64,000 nt of DNA from Agriotes lineatus (taxonomy: Eukaryota > Arthropoda > Insecta > Coleoptera > Elateridae): assembly GCA_940337035.1 (NCBI GenBank), contig CALNHX010001941.1:62001-126000 (forward strand), in the 5' to 3' direction. Under the pieces are notes generated by a model that made no database searches, had not been told where the DNA came from, and saw nothing but the letters and a program-made list of their open reading frames with translations. Both the position numbers and the translations under genes were made by a program. Shown here piece by piece: positions 32,350 to 42,854 of this stretch (position 1 is the stretch's first letter; the number at the start of each line of letters is the position of its first letter).

Positions 32350-32700
32350 TTAATTGTAGCGATGCGAGTAATGGAGGTTGATACTGGCTGCGAGGCACTT
32401 CCCGCTTGACCCAGATTGATTGTAGTACGATACGATTGATAGAGGTTGATGCTGGCTGCGAGGCACTTCCCGCTTGACCCAGATTGATTGTAGCGATGCG
32501 ATTGATGGAAGTTGATGCTGGCTGCGAGGCACTTCCCGCTTGACCCAGATTGATTGTAGCGATGCGATTGATGGAGGTTGATGCTGGCTGCGAGGCACTT
32601 CCCGCTTGACCCAGATTGATTTTAGCGATACGATTGATAAAGGTTGATGCTGGCTGCGAGGCACTTCCCGCTGGACACAGATTAATTGTAGCACATCCGA
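32350..32700 (-). repeat. five 66-68-bp tandem repeats in the BEL leader
   Basis: The phrase cgaggcacttcccgct recurs at 32391, 32459, 32525, 32591 and 32657, giving units of 68, 66, 66 and 66 bp. The array lies between the 5' LTR/primer site and the gag start. A 150-codon minus-strand frame here is a by-product. It may affect packaging or translation of the genomic RNA; this is inference. Confidence 0.9.
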
Positions 32701-32702
32701 AA

Positions 32703-32713
32703 TCGAAGGACCA
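32703..32713 (-). promoter_or_regulatory. putative primer-binding site of BEL/Pao element 1
   Basis: On the minus strand TGGTCCTTCGA begins 7 nt after the 5' LTR end. The same 11 bases follow the 5' LTR of the second BEL/Pao element (48196-48206), which supports a shared tRNA primer. The tRNA itself is not identified. Confidence 0.6.
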
Positions 32714-32720
32714 TATAATA

Positions 32721-32972
32721 TGTATGAGCTTACGCTCGCTGGCTTAGTCGAGTGACCCAAAAATCCACAAACAAACACTTGTAGGTTAATTCCCACAAAC
32801 AAACAAAAACAAACACTGGTAGAAAAGTAACTACTTTATTTAGTTATATGAACGGCCAGGCACTTCTGGTCGCGAAGACGGTCAGTTCCAATCTTGCCCC
32901 AGTTTGAGCCGGGGTGCGAGTCCCTAACAAGTAGGGGGTGGGAATATTTGTGGCCAATGGCAAGCTTAAACA
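32721..32972 (-). repeat. BEL/Pao 5' LTR (252 bp)
   Basis: This is the partner of 26570-26821 and lies directly next to the GGTTC duplication at 32973. It would carry the promoter for the minus-strand transcript. Confidence 0.93.
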
Positions 32973-35752
32973 GGTTCATCACTGTGTTCATAATCAAATT
33001 GTCTGGGTTTTCTTCGTGGTCTAACAGACTGAACAGCAGGGAAATTAGGTTCAATACCGAGTTCATCCGCAAGTGTATTAGCGTCAGTAAGAACATTATT
33101 GAATTATTCATCTGATCGAAGAGCTAAGAAAAAATCTAACAAATTTTTAAAATGCTCTAAGCAAGTTTTTATATTTATAGTAGGATTTTGCATCATCGTG
33201 CTCAAAACATTAATTTTGATTAAAATATTGTAGGTACCAAATAATTGTTGAGCACAAAAATGTATAACTTTGAATTTTTAATGCCAAAGATTTGGCTTGA
33301 TGTGAAGCACTGTGGTCTTGTACGGATAAACGATCTTCAATTACTTTTACCAATGCATCATATATTTGCCCAATTTGGTAACGCAGGGGCTTCACAGCGT
33401 CTATTCTACTAGACCACCGGTTTTAAATTTAAATTTGTTGTGCGTTTTTTCAGAATTGACCATCTTTTTACCGACGCAGAAAAAAAAACAAATAATTCTT
33501 GAACTATATCAAAATAACCAGAAGTCTCAAAAGAAACTTTAGCAGCATCGTTCACTACTAAATTTAATGTATGGGCTGTGCACGGCACAAAAAATGCTCG
33601 CGGATTTATTTCTAAATTTTTTTTTGCAAACCATTATGTTTGCCGCGCATATTTGCCCCATTATCGTACCCTTGATCACGCATGTCGTAAATATTTAAAT
33701 TCAACTTTGAAAGTAAATTCATTAAAAATTCTCTTAAACCCACTCCAGTTGAATCATTAATAGGGCAAAATTCTATAAAATGCTCGCGTATTTCAATTTT
33801 TTTTAGGACTCATTCAACATTGTAAATCTAAAAATTATAGTCATTTGTGCGATATGACTAATATCCGGTGTACAGTCAAGAATGATAGAATAGTATTTAC
33901 ATTTTCTAATTAAATCCAAAATATTATTTCTAATTTTGTTACCAATGACATCTATTATTTCATTCTGAATTTTGTCCCCTAAATAATTTACCATTCGTGT
34001 TTCATCTTTTTGTGACTTTTGAGTCCGAAGCACATGTTCTGACATAACAGAATCAAATTTTGAGATCATCTCAACAGCTTTTAAAAAATTATCGTTATTG
34101 CTTCCAAATAATTTATTAGATTGCCCGCGTAAAGCAAGACACTGTCGTGACAAATATTGTATTATTAAAATTATTCTTTCAATCACAGCATGCCAGTGCT
34201 TTGCTTCTACATTCAACAAACGTAGTTGCGTCTGGTTTACAGTTTGTTCTTTTGATAACAATTTTATAAGTTCTAACTGATTTTTAACATTTGCATTGTG
34301 AGTATCACTTTTTTCGTGCCTTGAAATCAATAGTGACAAATGCTGCCAGTCAGAAACACCTTCCTTTTGCGAAAATTTGTTTTTAATTTTGCCAAATATT
34401 GTACAACAAAAGCAATAAACTGCATTATTTTGTATTGAATAAACTAACCACGGTCTATTAATTTCTTCTCCATTTGGAAGAGAACGGTAGAAATATTTTT
34501 TCGAAAACCTTCGACCATTTTCATTAGTTGGGAAATTAAATTGCGTTACCTGAACAGGCCCTCTTTCTACTAAAATTTTTGTTAATGTTGTTGATATTAT
34601 CTCAGGCTACTCTCCAGGATCATCTGAGGTTGCTGTGTCCTGCTGCGACTGCTGTGAATCTGATGAGCAGCCAAATTTCTTTAGTTCAGAAAGCCTTGAT
34701 GAAGATGACGTGCTGGCTTCTTCAGCGTCACCAACTTCTCTTCTCTCTGGTTTTGGAGACTCCGAGTCAGATGAAGTCACCTTCTCTTCCCCAGAGTCGG
34801 AATCTTCTCTCATAATTTCCATTTCGACTTCTTGGACGCACGGCTCATTAAGTGGCCCGGAAAGAGAAGTAGAGCTTGATTCTAATGCTTCCGCTGACAC
34901 ATTTTCTGGCTTCAAATATTTTTCTAAAGTATTGGCCAGTTTTTTCTTTTCTTCTTTTTTTTGTAGACTTTGTTTTCGATACTGAAAACCCGACAGCCTC
35001 TTCGTTTTTCTGTTCTAGAAAAATTATAACAATTTTATTACTTAATACAATTTAAGAATATGTAGGTAACTATCTGTGTATTGATTGATATATGATTGAT
35101 ATGTATGTAGGTACTTACCATATTTATAACTTTTCTTCAACTTTCTTCAAAACACAATCACTAACAAATTTAATTTTCTCTACTCGATCTTCTCTGCAGC
35201 CAATTCAAAAATTAAATGACCAAATAATTATCATTGCACCCATATTACCACAGCATTAATGTAAGCATCATATAATATTATATTTCTTAAAATCAGCTTT
35301 AAACAATTAGGTACTTACCGGCAAAAGAGATCGCCGACACCCCGATCAAAAATAATATAAATACCTACTTTATAAATACGATATGTTTCACAGTCAATAA
35401 AAGCCGCCAGCCGCCAGTTTTCTGAAAAGTCACGTTTTGTTGCTTTTGATAAATATCCGGCTTTTTTGTAATCATTACGGAATCACCACGGAATAAAAAC
35501 TAACTTCGAGAATTTACATAAACAATAATCCATGTAACCATATTATCAGGTGTTCATTTACACAATAAACATTTTTTATACCTATATAGGTGCATATTTT
35601 TGAACTTCTAAAATTTGTAAAGTAAAAAAAATTGTACTTTTTTATTATTTTTTTTTGTAATTTATATATAATTTTTAAACCTTTTTGGCCGCCCCTGAAT
35701 TTGGCCGCCCGTGTGCGGTGCACACATTGCACACTGGCTTGGCGCGGCCCTG

Positions 35753-35947
35753 ATACTATGCAAGAAGAGACAGACAATATGAAACTCACATGATGGTAGA
35801 TGGTACACAGAAGATAATAGCAAATATAGCATCATTCAAAAAATAGGCAACAAAAAACTCCAGGGGAAGAAGAAATAAGGAATAAACGTACCTTTGAACG
35901 TCAAAGTAGATAAACACGCTGTTCAACAAAGCCATTAAAGCAGAATA
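35753..35947. other. short spacer between hAT and Tc1-like element
   Basis: Apart from the hAT target duplication at 35753-35760, no feature is recognised. Confidence 0.5.
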
Positions 35948-36668
35948 CACAGTGGGCCAAAAAAAGCGGTACAGATTTTATAGCTTCGTATATTCGTAAT
36001 CCACTAATATTGTCAAATGACTATTATATCATCGAAAAGCTCAATGTTTATAGATGGAAGTGAAGCATTTTTAGTACAAAGTGACAATGCTAATTTAAAG
36101 TTGTGAGTGGTTAAACAAAGTTATACAAAAAATTCTGTTTTTTCGGAAAAGTTTATTATTTCAAACTTAAGGCAATTCAATACTAATAACAAAAATTATC
36201 TAAATAGTTATGAACTATGGTATTTCAAAATATGGTTTCATACTAACACCATTTTTATCAACAATCATTTGTAATCGTCTTCGCCAGTGTCAAATTGCAA
36301 AAGCGATTTGCGCCTTTAGTTAAGCTTACCATTTTCTTCAGGACTTCGATTAAAGCAACAATTAAAACTAAAATGATAGATACAAACTGACATTGACCAA
36401 ACAAATAAAACAAAAGTCATTGCCTACTAATTTTGTTACAGATTTAATTTTACATTAAAGCCACGCGACTTTATTAAAAACTCCAGTTTTTGCATGACCT
36501 TTATTAAAGTAAAATAAAATCGAATTGAAACGTTGTATTATTGCAGATAAGATATATTTTTAATTTCCAAAGCGTAAGCATTTCGTTTTTGAAGAAATAT
36601 TCAAATTCACTAATTGGTATTGGAAATACGAGTATTTAAATTTTATACCGGTTTTTTGGCCCACTGTG
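35948..36668. mobile_element. Tc1-like element, non-autonomous (721 bp)
   Basis: Ends cacagtgggccaaaaaaa and ttttttggcccactgtg are inverted copies, flanked by TA at 35946-35947 and 36669-36670. The cacagtgggccaaaaa start is typical of insect Tc1-like elements. The interior is AT-rich with no transposase recognised. Confidence 0.8.
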
Positions 36669-36835
36669 TATATTCCTACCCACGTAACACAGTGAAAGAA
36701 ATCAGCCATAATCTTAAAAGGTTACTATACATTTTTTTCTTGCAAAAATACTAAAATATAATAACACCTAAATAAAGAGCAAGTTGTATAATGTAGAGAC
36801 GTTTTTCGATAATTCCGGTCTTATACAGGGTGTCC

Positions 36836-37136
36836 GGGAAAATGTGGGAAATCTCCTGGATATGAAAAAAACACGTGAAAAGAATACTACAAGTTCATAT
36901 AAACTTTTTTCGTATAGGCCTCCTCTTCGGAGATATGGGCTTTCAAAGAGCTCCAATGGAATCAAGCTTTTTACACATAATTATTGAACCACCAGGTACA
37001 TTCCAATTTTTTTTAATATGATGTATGTATATCAGGTCAGACCCTTTAAATTACTATCCAAGAAAGTGTTGTGAATTACTCACAGCTGCACTGACGGACT
37101 TGCTGTAACACTCGTGACCCCATTTTTTACGCCCTG
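36836..37136. mobile_element. mariner-type MITE (301 bp)
   Basis: Starts cagggtgtccgggaaaatg and ends cattttttacgccctg, inverted with mismatches, with TA on both sides (36834-36835 and 37137-37138). No coding capacity. Confidence 0.75.
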
Positions 37137-37604
37137 TATGATAAGAACTTTGGACAACGTTTTTTACATACCTTTAACTATTGACTAAAAATTAAGTACG
37201 CTTCATTCATGTCGCTAATCTTAACGGTTTTCGAAAAAACGTCATTTTATGATGATAGTGATTTTAATTCTGACGAGTTATAACTTTGCGTGTTTGTTTA
37301 AAAAAATGTTTTATGTGTTTTTTCTTATCCAATTTTCATTTAATTTACTTACCTGTTGTATATTTAGTAGTGATGGGCATAACCGGACAATTTTTATAAC
37401 CGAATTATTTGCATTCGAATGATATTAATAACCGCATTATTATTTGAATAATCATTCGAATAAATTTTGGCTCTCGATTCGTTTCGATTTCGCCGGTTTG
37501 CCGGTTGGCGGTTCACCGTCATCTGCATCGGCATCGTAACTTGCAGATAGCAGAGGAACTCAGTTAATCGTTAATTATAATAATTGTATAATACGTAGTA
37601 ATTT

Positions 37605-37720
37605 ACGATACAAGTGCGTAAAGCTACTCTTTAGACACGAGTGGGGTGGAGTTAAAACGCGAGTGAGCGAGCGTTTTAAGCCCCGCGAGTGACTAAAGAT
37701 GCTTTACGCAAGTGTATCGT
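37605..37720. repeat. palindrome inside the 37-39-kb hAT element
   Basis: acgatacaagtgcgtaaagc (37605 on) pairs with gctttacgcaagtgtatcgt (to 37720). The loop contains gcgagtgagcgagcg, the same style of loop as in other foldbacks of this window. Confidence 0.7.
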
Positions 37721-38091
37721 ACAATATTTTATCTACGATAGAATCTAGAAAACACGGTAAATATAAAAAAAATTAAATGTAAATTAGGATTACCAGCAAC
37801 CGGTCGTAATTTTGCGTGTTTTAAAAATTTTAAAACACGTTGGTACTGACAACGTGCCTAATGAAATCATTTAAACACGTTACTACTGGCGACGTAAACT
37901 AATGAAAACATGTTATTAAACAGTCGTTTTACAAACTTAAAACTGCCAACTAAAAGGCAATTTTACACACTGTCGTAGATACATTATTTTTATCTACGAC
38001 TGCCTAAAATTGAGAAAAGTGCATTAAGAGAAATGTCAGATCTGTCATTTTCAAAAATATTTTAGTAGGCAAATGTCATTATGTCATTCAT

Positions 38092-38204
38092 TTGACACTA
38101 TTTCAGTTACGCAATGAAGTCATTACACAACTCAGTTGCACAATGAAACCATTACATAACTGAGTGGTGTAATGAGCTTCATTACCTAACTGAAATAGTG
38201 CCAA
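38092..38204. repeat. second palindrome inside the 37-39-kb hAT element
   Basis: The arm ttgacactatttcagtta... with caatgaagtcattacacaac pairs with its partner ending taactgaaatagtgccaa. Repeats of cattacataactgag add to the structure. Confidence 0.6.
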
Positions 38205-39280
38205 ATGAGTGACGTAATGCGTTACTTATCCCACTGGAGTAGATAAATGGTTTTTATTTGATTTCTAAGGAGTTTAAACCATTGAGAATAGCTATATCAA
38301 TACTAATCATAAAGAAATTATAAATATGCGAATACAAAGTATCTATTGAATCTATTTTTAGTTCCTAAAATTCTCTAGTAGCCACCCTTCCCTTTTCACT
38401 TGCACATCATACCAGTATATTTTAGAATCCATAATTTATCTACGTTCAGCCTTCCGCGGTTCTAAGGACGCACACTTAAAATTTTAAACATGGAAATCCA
38501 CTTCTTGTCCCACGTTCATATCATATGACGACGGATGGGCATCGACTGCTCCGTTACTAATAATAAATTAAATATAAATCTGTTACGATATTGGAAAATC
38601 TTATTTCGCTTTCTGTTTATCTCTTATTAGGCATAATCAACAGCGTTTAGAAGCAAAAATTTAGGCCGTTATAAATTAGTACCAACACAGCTTCGGCAAA
38701 TGTCATACTCAGCAGAGCGTTATCTTTAATAGGAACGGCCCCATAAATTTAACCGGTCGACTGGGAGTCTCAAATGTGTTAATAACATCAACAAGCAGCC
38801 GCGAGCCTCACTTGGGTCAATCAGTACAATCTGCCTTGCTTATGGTTCTGAATGACGTATTATTTACAGAATTTCGATCACTCGCAGGTCGCTGAGATAC
38901 GGTACGTAGTACGTATCAGGAAGAGGTTATTTTTCATTCGAATACTTGGAACGAAAACCGAGTTACAGAGGTTATTTCAATAACCGGATAACCGGTTATT
39001 TTTCATTCGAATAAGCCAATCACTAATATTTAGTATGGTTTTTTAAGTTATGTGTTGATTTCTGTAAAATAACAACTACTTACTGAGTCAAGTTCAGGGA
39101 CACATATCATATTTTGAATAATTGTTTTTGTTTTAAATCTGACTAAGGTTTAGTAGTTTGTTCATATTGCATTTATTAGGAAGATAACCGAATATGCATG
39201 AACAGAAATTGACAAATTGACTTAAAATTTCCAATACGCAGCAGGCTTTTAATGTAGCAGCCAACATATCTTTATTATAT

Positions 39281-39543
39281 TTATTCGCAACCATATATGT
39301 AATGTTAACATTCCTGACCTCATTTGAGTGGGGAAAGTCGTACATTTCAGCCCGCTACTTCCCGCACTCACTTCCTGTTCAAGTGCGGGAAGTGAGTGCG
39401 GGAAGTACATTCCCGACCTCTGAGTAGGTAGGGATACTTGGAATCTTGTTGATCCATTCATGGGCGTCGCAACCTGTCGTATCATAATATAATAATTTTT
39501 TCAATTATTGTGTAGAATAAAGTGGTTGCGAATAAAATAGTAT
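39281..39543. mobile_element. small inverted-repeat element nested in the Tc1-like copy
   Basis: The ends ttattcgcaacca and tggttgcgaataa are inverted copies. The inside includes a strong hairpin at 39357-39406, with 19-bp arms acttcccgcactcacttcc and ggaagtgagtgcgggaagt. Confidence 0.6.
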
Positions 39544-40094
39544 ACAAACCTGGGCAGGAAGTTTCCTTAGTCTCGAGATAATAGCTGATTTCGACGCTTC
39601 GCGTCTCAATCAGTTAACTAATCTCTCGACAGTAATAAAACACTTCCCATCTCGGGCTGTAATATACTATTACATTTTACGACACGTTTTATTTTCTTTA
39701 ACATGTAATAGTTATTTACGTGGCAAGCTTAGTAAATTAGCCTTATGGGCGAGCCGGATAATTTGCTGGGAGAGCGACGTAGGAGCGAGCCCTGTAATCC
39801 GGTGAGCCCCAATAAAGGCTAATTGCAAGCGAGCCGCTTACAACGTTTCATTTCCTCTTGGGGAACATCCTAAAAATTAATATTACTGATTAATGAAGGG
39901 TGTGATTATTAGAAAACAAGGTGTTTGGAAAGTCACGATGGCAGCATTTTACAGGCACCTGGCCTGTAAAGACTCATTTACCGAGTCAGTCCAGAGGACA
40001 GTAATGACGGTTTAACAAGTCAAGAGGATATAATAGTATATTAAAGTATGAGTGGATAACAAGGTCTTTAAAACACGCGCGAATACTTTACGCT

Positions 40095-40355
40095 ATTTTT
40101 TATTATACCTGCAATACTGGAAATAAATTATGCACTAAAAACTTAGAAATAATTTTTGTCGTGATAAATCGAGAGGCCATAATAATATTGCTACTATAGT
40201 TACGAGAATTGTTTACGTTTTTGTCGCGTCCACGTCCGTTGTTGCATTCAGTCGTTTCCTTGACAACCTTTAAAGCTCGGCGTGCTTTAATCACGTGTTT
40301 TCGCACGCTCAGGCGTTCTTTAAACGGCGATTCTGATGCAGGTATAATAAAAAAT
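40095..40355. mobile_element. small inverted-repeat element with 19-bp ends
   Basis: attttttattatacctgca (40095-40113) and its perfect reverse complement (40337-40355) bound a 261-bp unit. It contains only a spurious 67-codon frame. It lies in the second insertion of the Tc1-like copy. Confidence 0.65.
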
Positions 40356-40515
40356 CAGTTTAATTTCATATAAGAGAAAAAAACCCGTAGCAACCTTGTT
40401 TTAGAAACTGGCAGATGTCATGATAACCTACAAACCAAAATGTCATTTATTACCCTAAAATTGCATTTTTAAGTCACTTTATTATCACGTGACTCCGAAT
40501 GGGTATATTTTGACT

Positions 40516-41684
40516 ATAGGATTAAGGTACTTGGCACTCTGCATGCTTAGACCTTATCCATGGGGTTGGCAAAAAGGGCCTATGAAGGCCTTCTTGCTAG
40601 ACATCAGTCTCCCCACAATTGATACTAACTAACTATCCCCAGTTGTAGAAAATTGTTTGACAAGCATAGATATAAAAAATCATTAATGGCGGTATCTTAC
40701 ACTTTAGTGTGTTGATCTAGTGACCTTAGCTTTTGCTACGCATTTTTTTTGTACTTGAATGATTACAATGGAAACTAATGGGTTAATTCCTTTTTACATG
40801 CGCTAAACATATATGAGGCAAATAGATGCAAAGTGCGACATGTCACAAATTTTACGAGAATGAGTTAAGCACATCACTGGATACTACATTAGGAACAAAA
40901 CATTCGCTTTTAAACAGAGGCTTCAAATGTACAATTTTTGTACAAAGTGCGACATGCCCACGTGAACCAATAAGATGCCAAAATCAGATCACATGGTTAT
41001 CCCCATGTTGTAGAACACTCATGCTAGGCAAAGACAAGATGCTAGGTTCTGCATATTATGCAGTGCTATTATTCAAGCAGGTAATGTTTGTTTGTTTGTT
41101 TGTTTGTTAATGGAGAAGGTCTAGGCATGCAGAGTTCCAGGTACCTTAGACACCGACTGCTTGGGTCATAAGGTCAAACTCCTACTTAGAATTTTACCGA
41201 GACTAAGGAGTGAAGTGATTAACAACAATAGAAGCTAATTCATTTAATGTTTCCATTTAACAGTGTATCGGGAACAAAGCTAGGTCAAAAAGTGTTGATA
41301 CAAGCGGGAGTAAACGGGCTAAACTTAAAGCTATTAGGTAAGGTTAATCATAATTTTAAAATTCTACCAAAACAGAAGCTAAATAATCATTATGGCAGGC
41401 ATTCATCAAAAGCATTACCACTTTTCCCCAAGTCTGGATACAATCGGATACTCTATCAGCCCTATCAGTGGAGTCAGAGTACCATTAAAACCAGATAAAA
41501 TAAAAAGCATAACAAGTCTGCTGACTTCACATTATGGTTCATAATGAAATTAAGAATAATCACTGTGTTATTTTATAACATAGTTTGAAGAAAATAACAG
41601 TACTAACTATAATTTAGATGCTACACAAGCAGGAACAAGTCAAGAGAAAATTGAAGAAGCCGACGCAAATTTGAATTATTGTAG
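40516..41684. other. non-coding interval left of the Gypsy insertion
   Basis: It contains a SINE-like copy (41085-41207) and a diverged related phrase at about 40526-40575. Short frames at 40826-41110 and 41247-41498 show no homology. The GTAG at 41681-41684 is the Gypsy target duplication. Confidence 0.45.
41085..41207 (-). mobile_element. SINE-like element with (AAAC)n tail, copy A
   Basis: On the minus strand it reads ctaagtaggagtttgacctt, then gcagtcggtgtctaaggtac, then ctctgcatgcctagacctt, and ends in repeated AAAC. It matches the insertion at 46182-46302 over about 115 nt. No tRNA-like promoter was verified. Confidence 0.6.
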
Positions 41685-41815
41685 TGTAACGAACTTGGGC
41701 CGAGCCGCTGCGGACATATGAGTCACAGCCTCCCAGACTTCGAGAAACAACTCTGGAGCCAGGTGCAGCGGGTGAAATCAGCGGCTTTGGTGACTAATAC
41801 GAGATGCGTCATGCG
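41685..41815 (+). repeat. Gypsy 1 left LTR, first part
   Basis: Starts tgtaacgaacttgggccgag, collinear with 55573-55703. It is cut at ATGCG by the BEL/Pao insertion and continues at 49027. Confidence 0.9.
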
Positions 41816-42629
41816 TGTTTTTTGTATGATTAACTTGAAAAGAGGCTTCCACGAATGGGGCCCCCAGTTAATCCGCTGCGAATTCCGGTTCAATGGGATT
41901 GCCGGAAACTGCCACTTAATAACCCTTGACTTGGGTTCAGTTATTTGTTGGAGTGAAACAAGACTTAACAAACACGAGTATATTGAGTAATAACGATTAC
42001 AAACGTCACTGATGGACCGATGGTTTTTTACAGTAGCTTCAACTGTTGTGACACGCTTGGATTGGCCACGCGAAAATAGCGAATTGCGCGTAACCGTCAC
42101 ACAAAACAACCTGGAAACGTCTTTACCAGGGAGCTAGACCGACCGCAAACCAGCACAAAGCATAGCTGAACTTGCTTACTCGAAATTCTGAATCTAACTG
42201 AGGCTGAATTGACAATGAGTTGAACTCGCAAATTCAACAAGGAGGGGAAGGCTCAAACACTATTGGCTGAGGCGATCCTATGTAGCCAATCGGAGCGTCG
42301 CACGTTGTTTAGGAATAAATGCTTATTTTAAGAAATCTTAATGCTAAGCTCTCTCAATGAGGCATTGTATTGAACGAAATCCATAAACACATGAGTCCCA
42401 AATACGCTAAGTCGGCTTAAGTCCTATTAGAAAGTGTATCCATCCGCTTAAAAGCCATTAAGGGAAGCTTACAAATTCCTTTCCAATATTAACAGAGGCA
42501 AACAAATACGGCAAGATGCAAATTTGACTTTACCACGACCTTTGAATGAGATAGAACAGTTATGACTTGAATTACATGAATAATTATAAGCAAAAAGGTT
42601 TTGATGCACGCATCTGTGTGAATCAAACA
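41816..42629 (-). repeat. BEL/Pao 2 3' LTR (814 bp)
   Basis: On the plus strand it starts tgttttttgtatgattaac and ends gtgaatcaaaca. At least five single-base differences to 48208-49021 were noted in the first quarter. Confidence 0.9.
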
Positions 42630-42854
42630 TGCCGCCCCCGAAGTGCCGACTATGGCACGACGTGATTAAATCCCAAAATTAAACTGAAATCTAAAACTAC
42701 CAAATAATCAAATGCATAACAAGAACTAATGACAAATGATAATCCAAGAGCCTTACAGATAACCTACAACTAGCATGAATACAAGCAAAGAAACGACTAA
42801 ACCTAGCAAAATGTTCAATCAACGAAAACTACCAACTAAGAGCAAAGTCAATGT

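Larger units (their letters stand above)
26570..32972 (-). mobile_element. full-length BEL/Pao LTR retrotransposon
   Basis: Two 252-bp LTRs flank one 1713-codon ORF on the minus strand. GGTTC is duplicated at 26565-26569 and 32973-32977. LTRs start TG and end CA in sense orientation. A primer-binding-like TGGTCCTTCGA lies 7 nt from the 5' LTR, and a purine-rich ggcgggcggca precedes the 3' LTR. I saw no difference between the LTRs when reading them side by side. It is a recent and probably competent insertion inside the hAT transposase gene. Confidence 0.95.
25984..35015 (-). pseudogene. hAT transposase, TTF zinc finger/DUF4371 type, split by BEL insertion
   Basis: Read from about 35015 downward, the protein starts GFQYRKQSLQKKEEKKKL and has a Ser/Glu-rich linker with a TAG stop at about 34605. 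The TTF-type zinc finger follows (WLVYSIQNNAVYCFCC). The DUF4371 region (about 34340-33800) has KSDTHNANV and ILDCTPDISH. After a frameshift comes QGYDNGANMRGKHNGLQ, a typical hAT catalytic block, and FVPCTAHTLNL. The frame reaches YEHSDE at 32978, is cut by the retrotransposon, and resumes EPIIDPKNYY at 26569. The dimerisation domain (GERSFSKLKI ... MSQNRLNNLSI) ends at the TAA 25984. Several stops and shifts make it inactive. Confidence 0.88.
25750..35752 (-). mobile_element. 10-kb hAT element (ZMYM/TTF type) with target duplication ATACTATG
   Basis: Ends caggaccgcgcca (25750 on) and tggcgcggccctg (to 35752) are near-perfect inverted copies. Both subterminal regions carry ggccgcc and a gtgtgc phrase. 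ATACTATG is duplicated at 25742-25749 and 35753-35760. The transposase runs on the minus strand and is split by the BEL/Pao element. Without it the hAT would be about 3.6 kb, a normal size for this group. Confidence 0.93.
37368..39016. mobile_element. hAT-like non-autonomous element with target duplication ATATTTAG
   Basis: Ends tagtgatgggcataaccgg and ccggttatt...ccaatcacta match as imperfect inverted repeats, with multiple ataaccgg and attcgaata phrases near both ends. ATATTTAG is duplicated at 37360-37367 and 39017-39024. The 1.65-kb body has no transposase and holds at least two inner palindromes. Confidence 0.85.
39181..40515 (+). mobile_element. second copy (right part) of the 12.5-kb Tc1-like element, with nested insertions
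   Basis: The segments 39186-39280, 39664-39700 and 40353-40515 align in order with 13125-13434, including the right terminal repeat tcacgtgactccgaatgggt. Two insertions separate them, at about 39281-39663 and 39701-40352. The left half of the element, including the other terminal repeat, is missing. Confidence 0.7.

Noticed and set aside
32391..32690. CRISPR-like array (regular repeats)
   Set aside because: Units are contiguous 66-68-bp tandem repeats without unique spacers, in a eukaryotic retrotransposon leader.
32350..32802. 150-codon minus-strand frame with repeated KREVPRSQHQ units
   Set aside because: It is produced by the 66-bp leader repeats of the BEL element, a multiple of three; no homology and partly within the LTR.
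41718..42109. Short frames on both strands around 41.7-42.1 kb and 48.2-48.5 kb
   Set aside because: They lie in the Gypsy and BEL LTRs and recur in both LTR copies; no protein homology.
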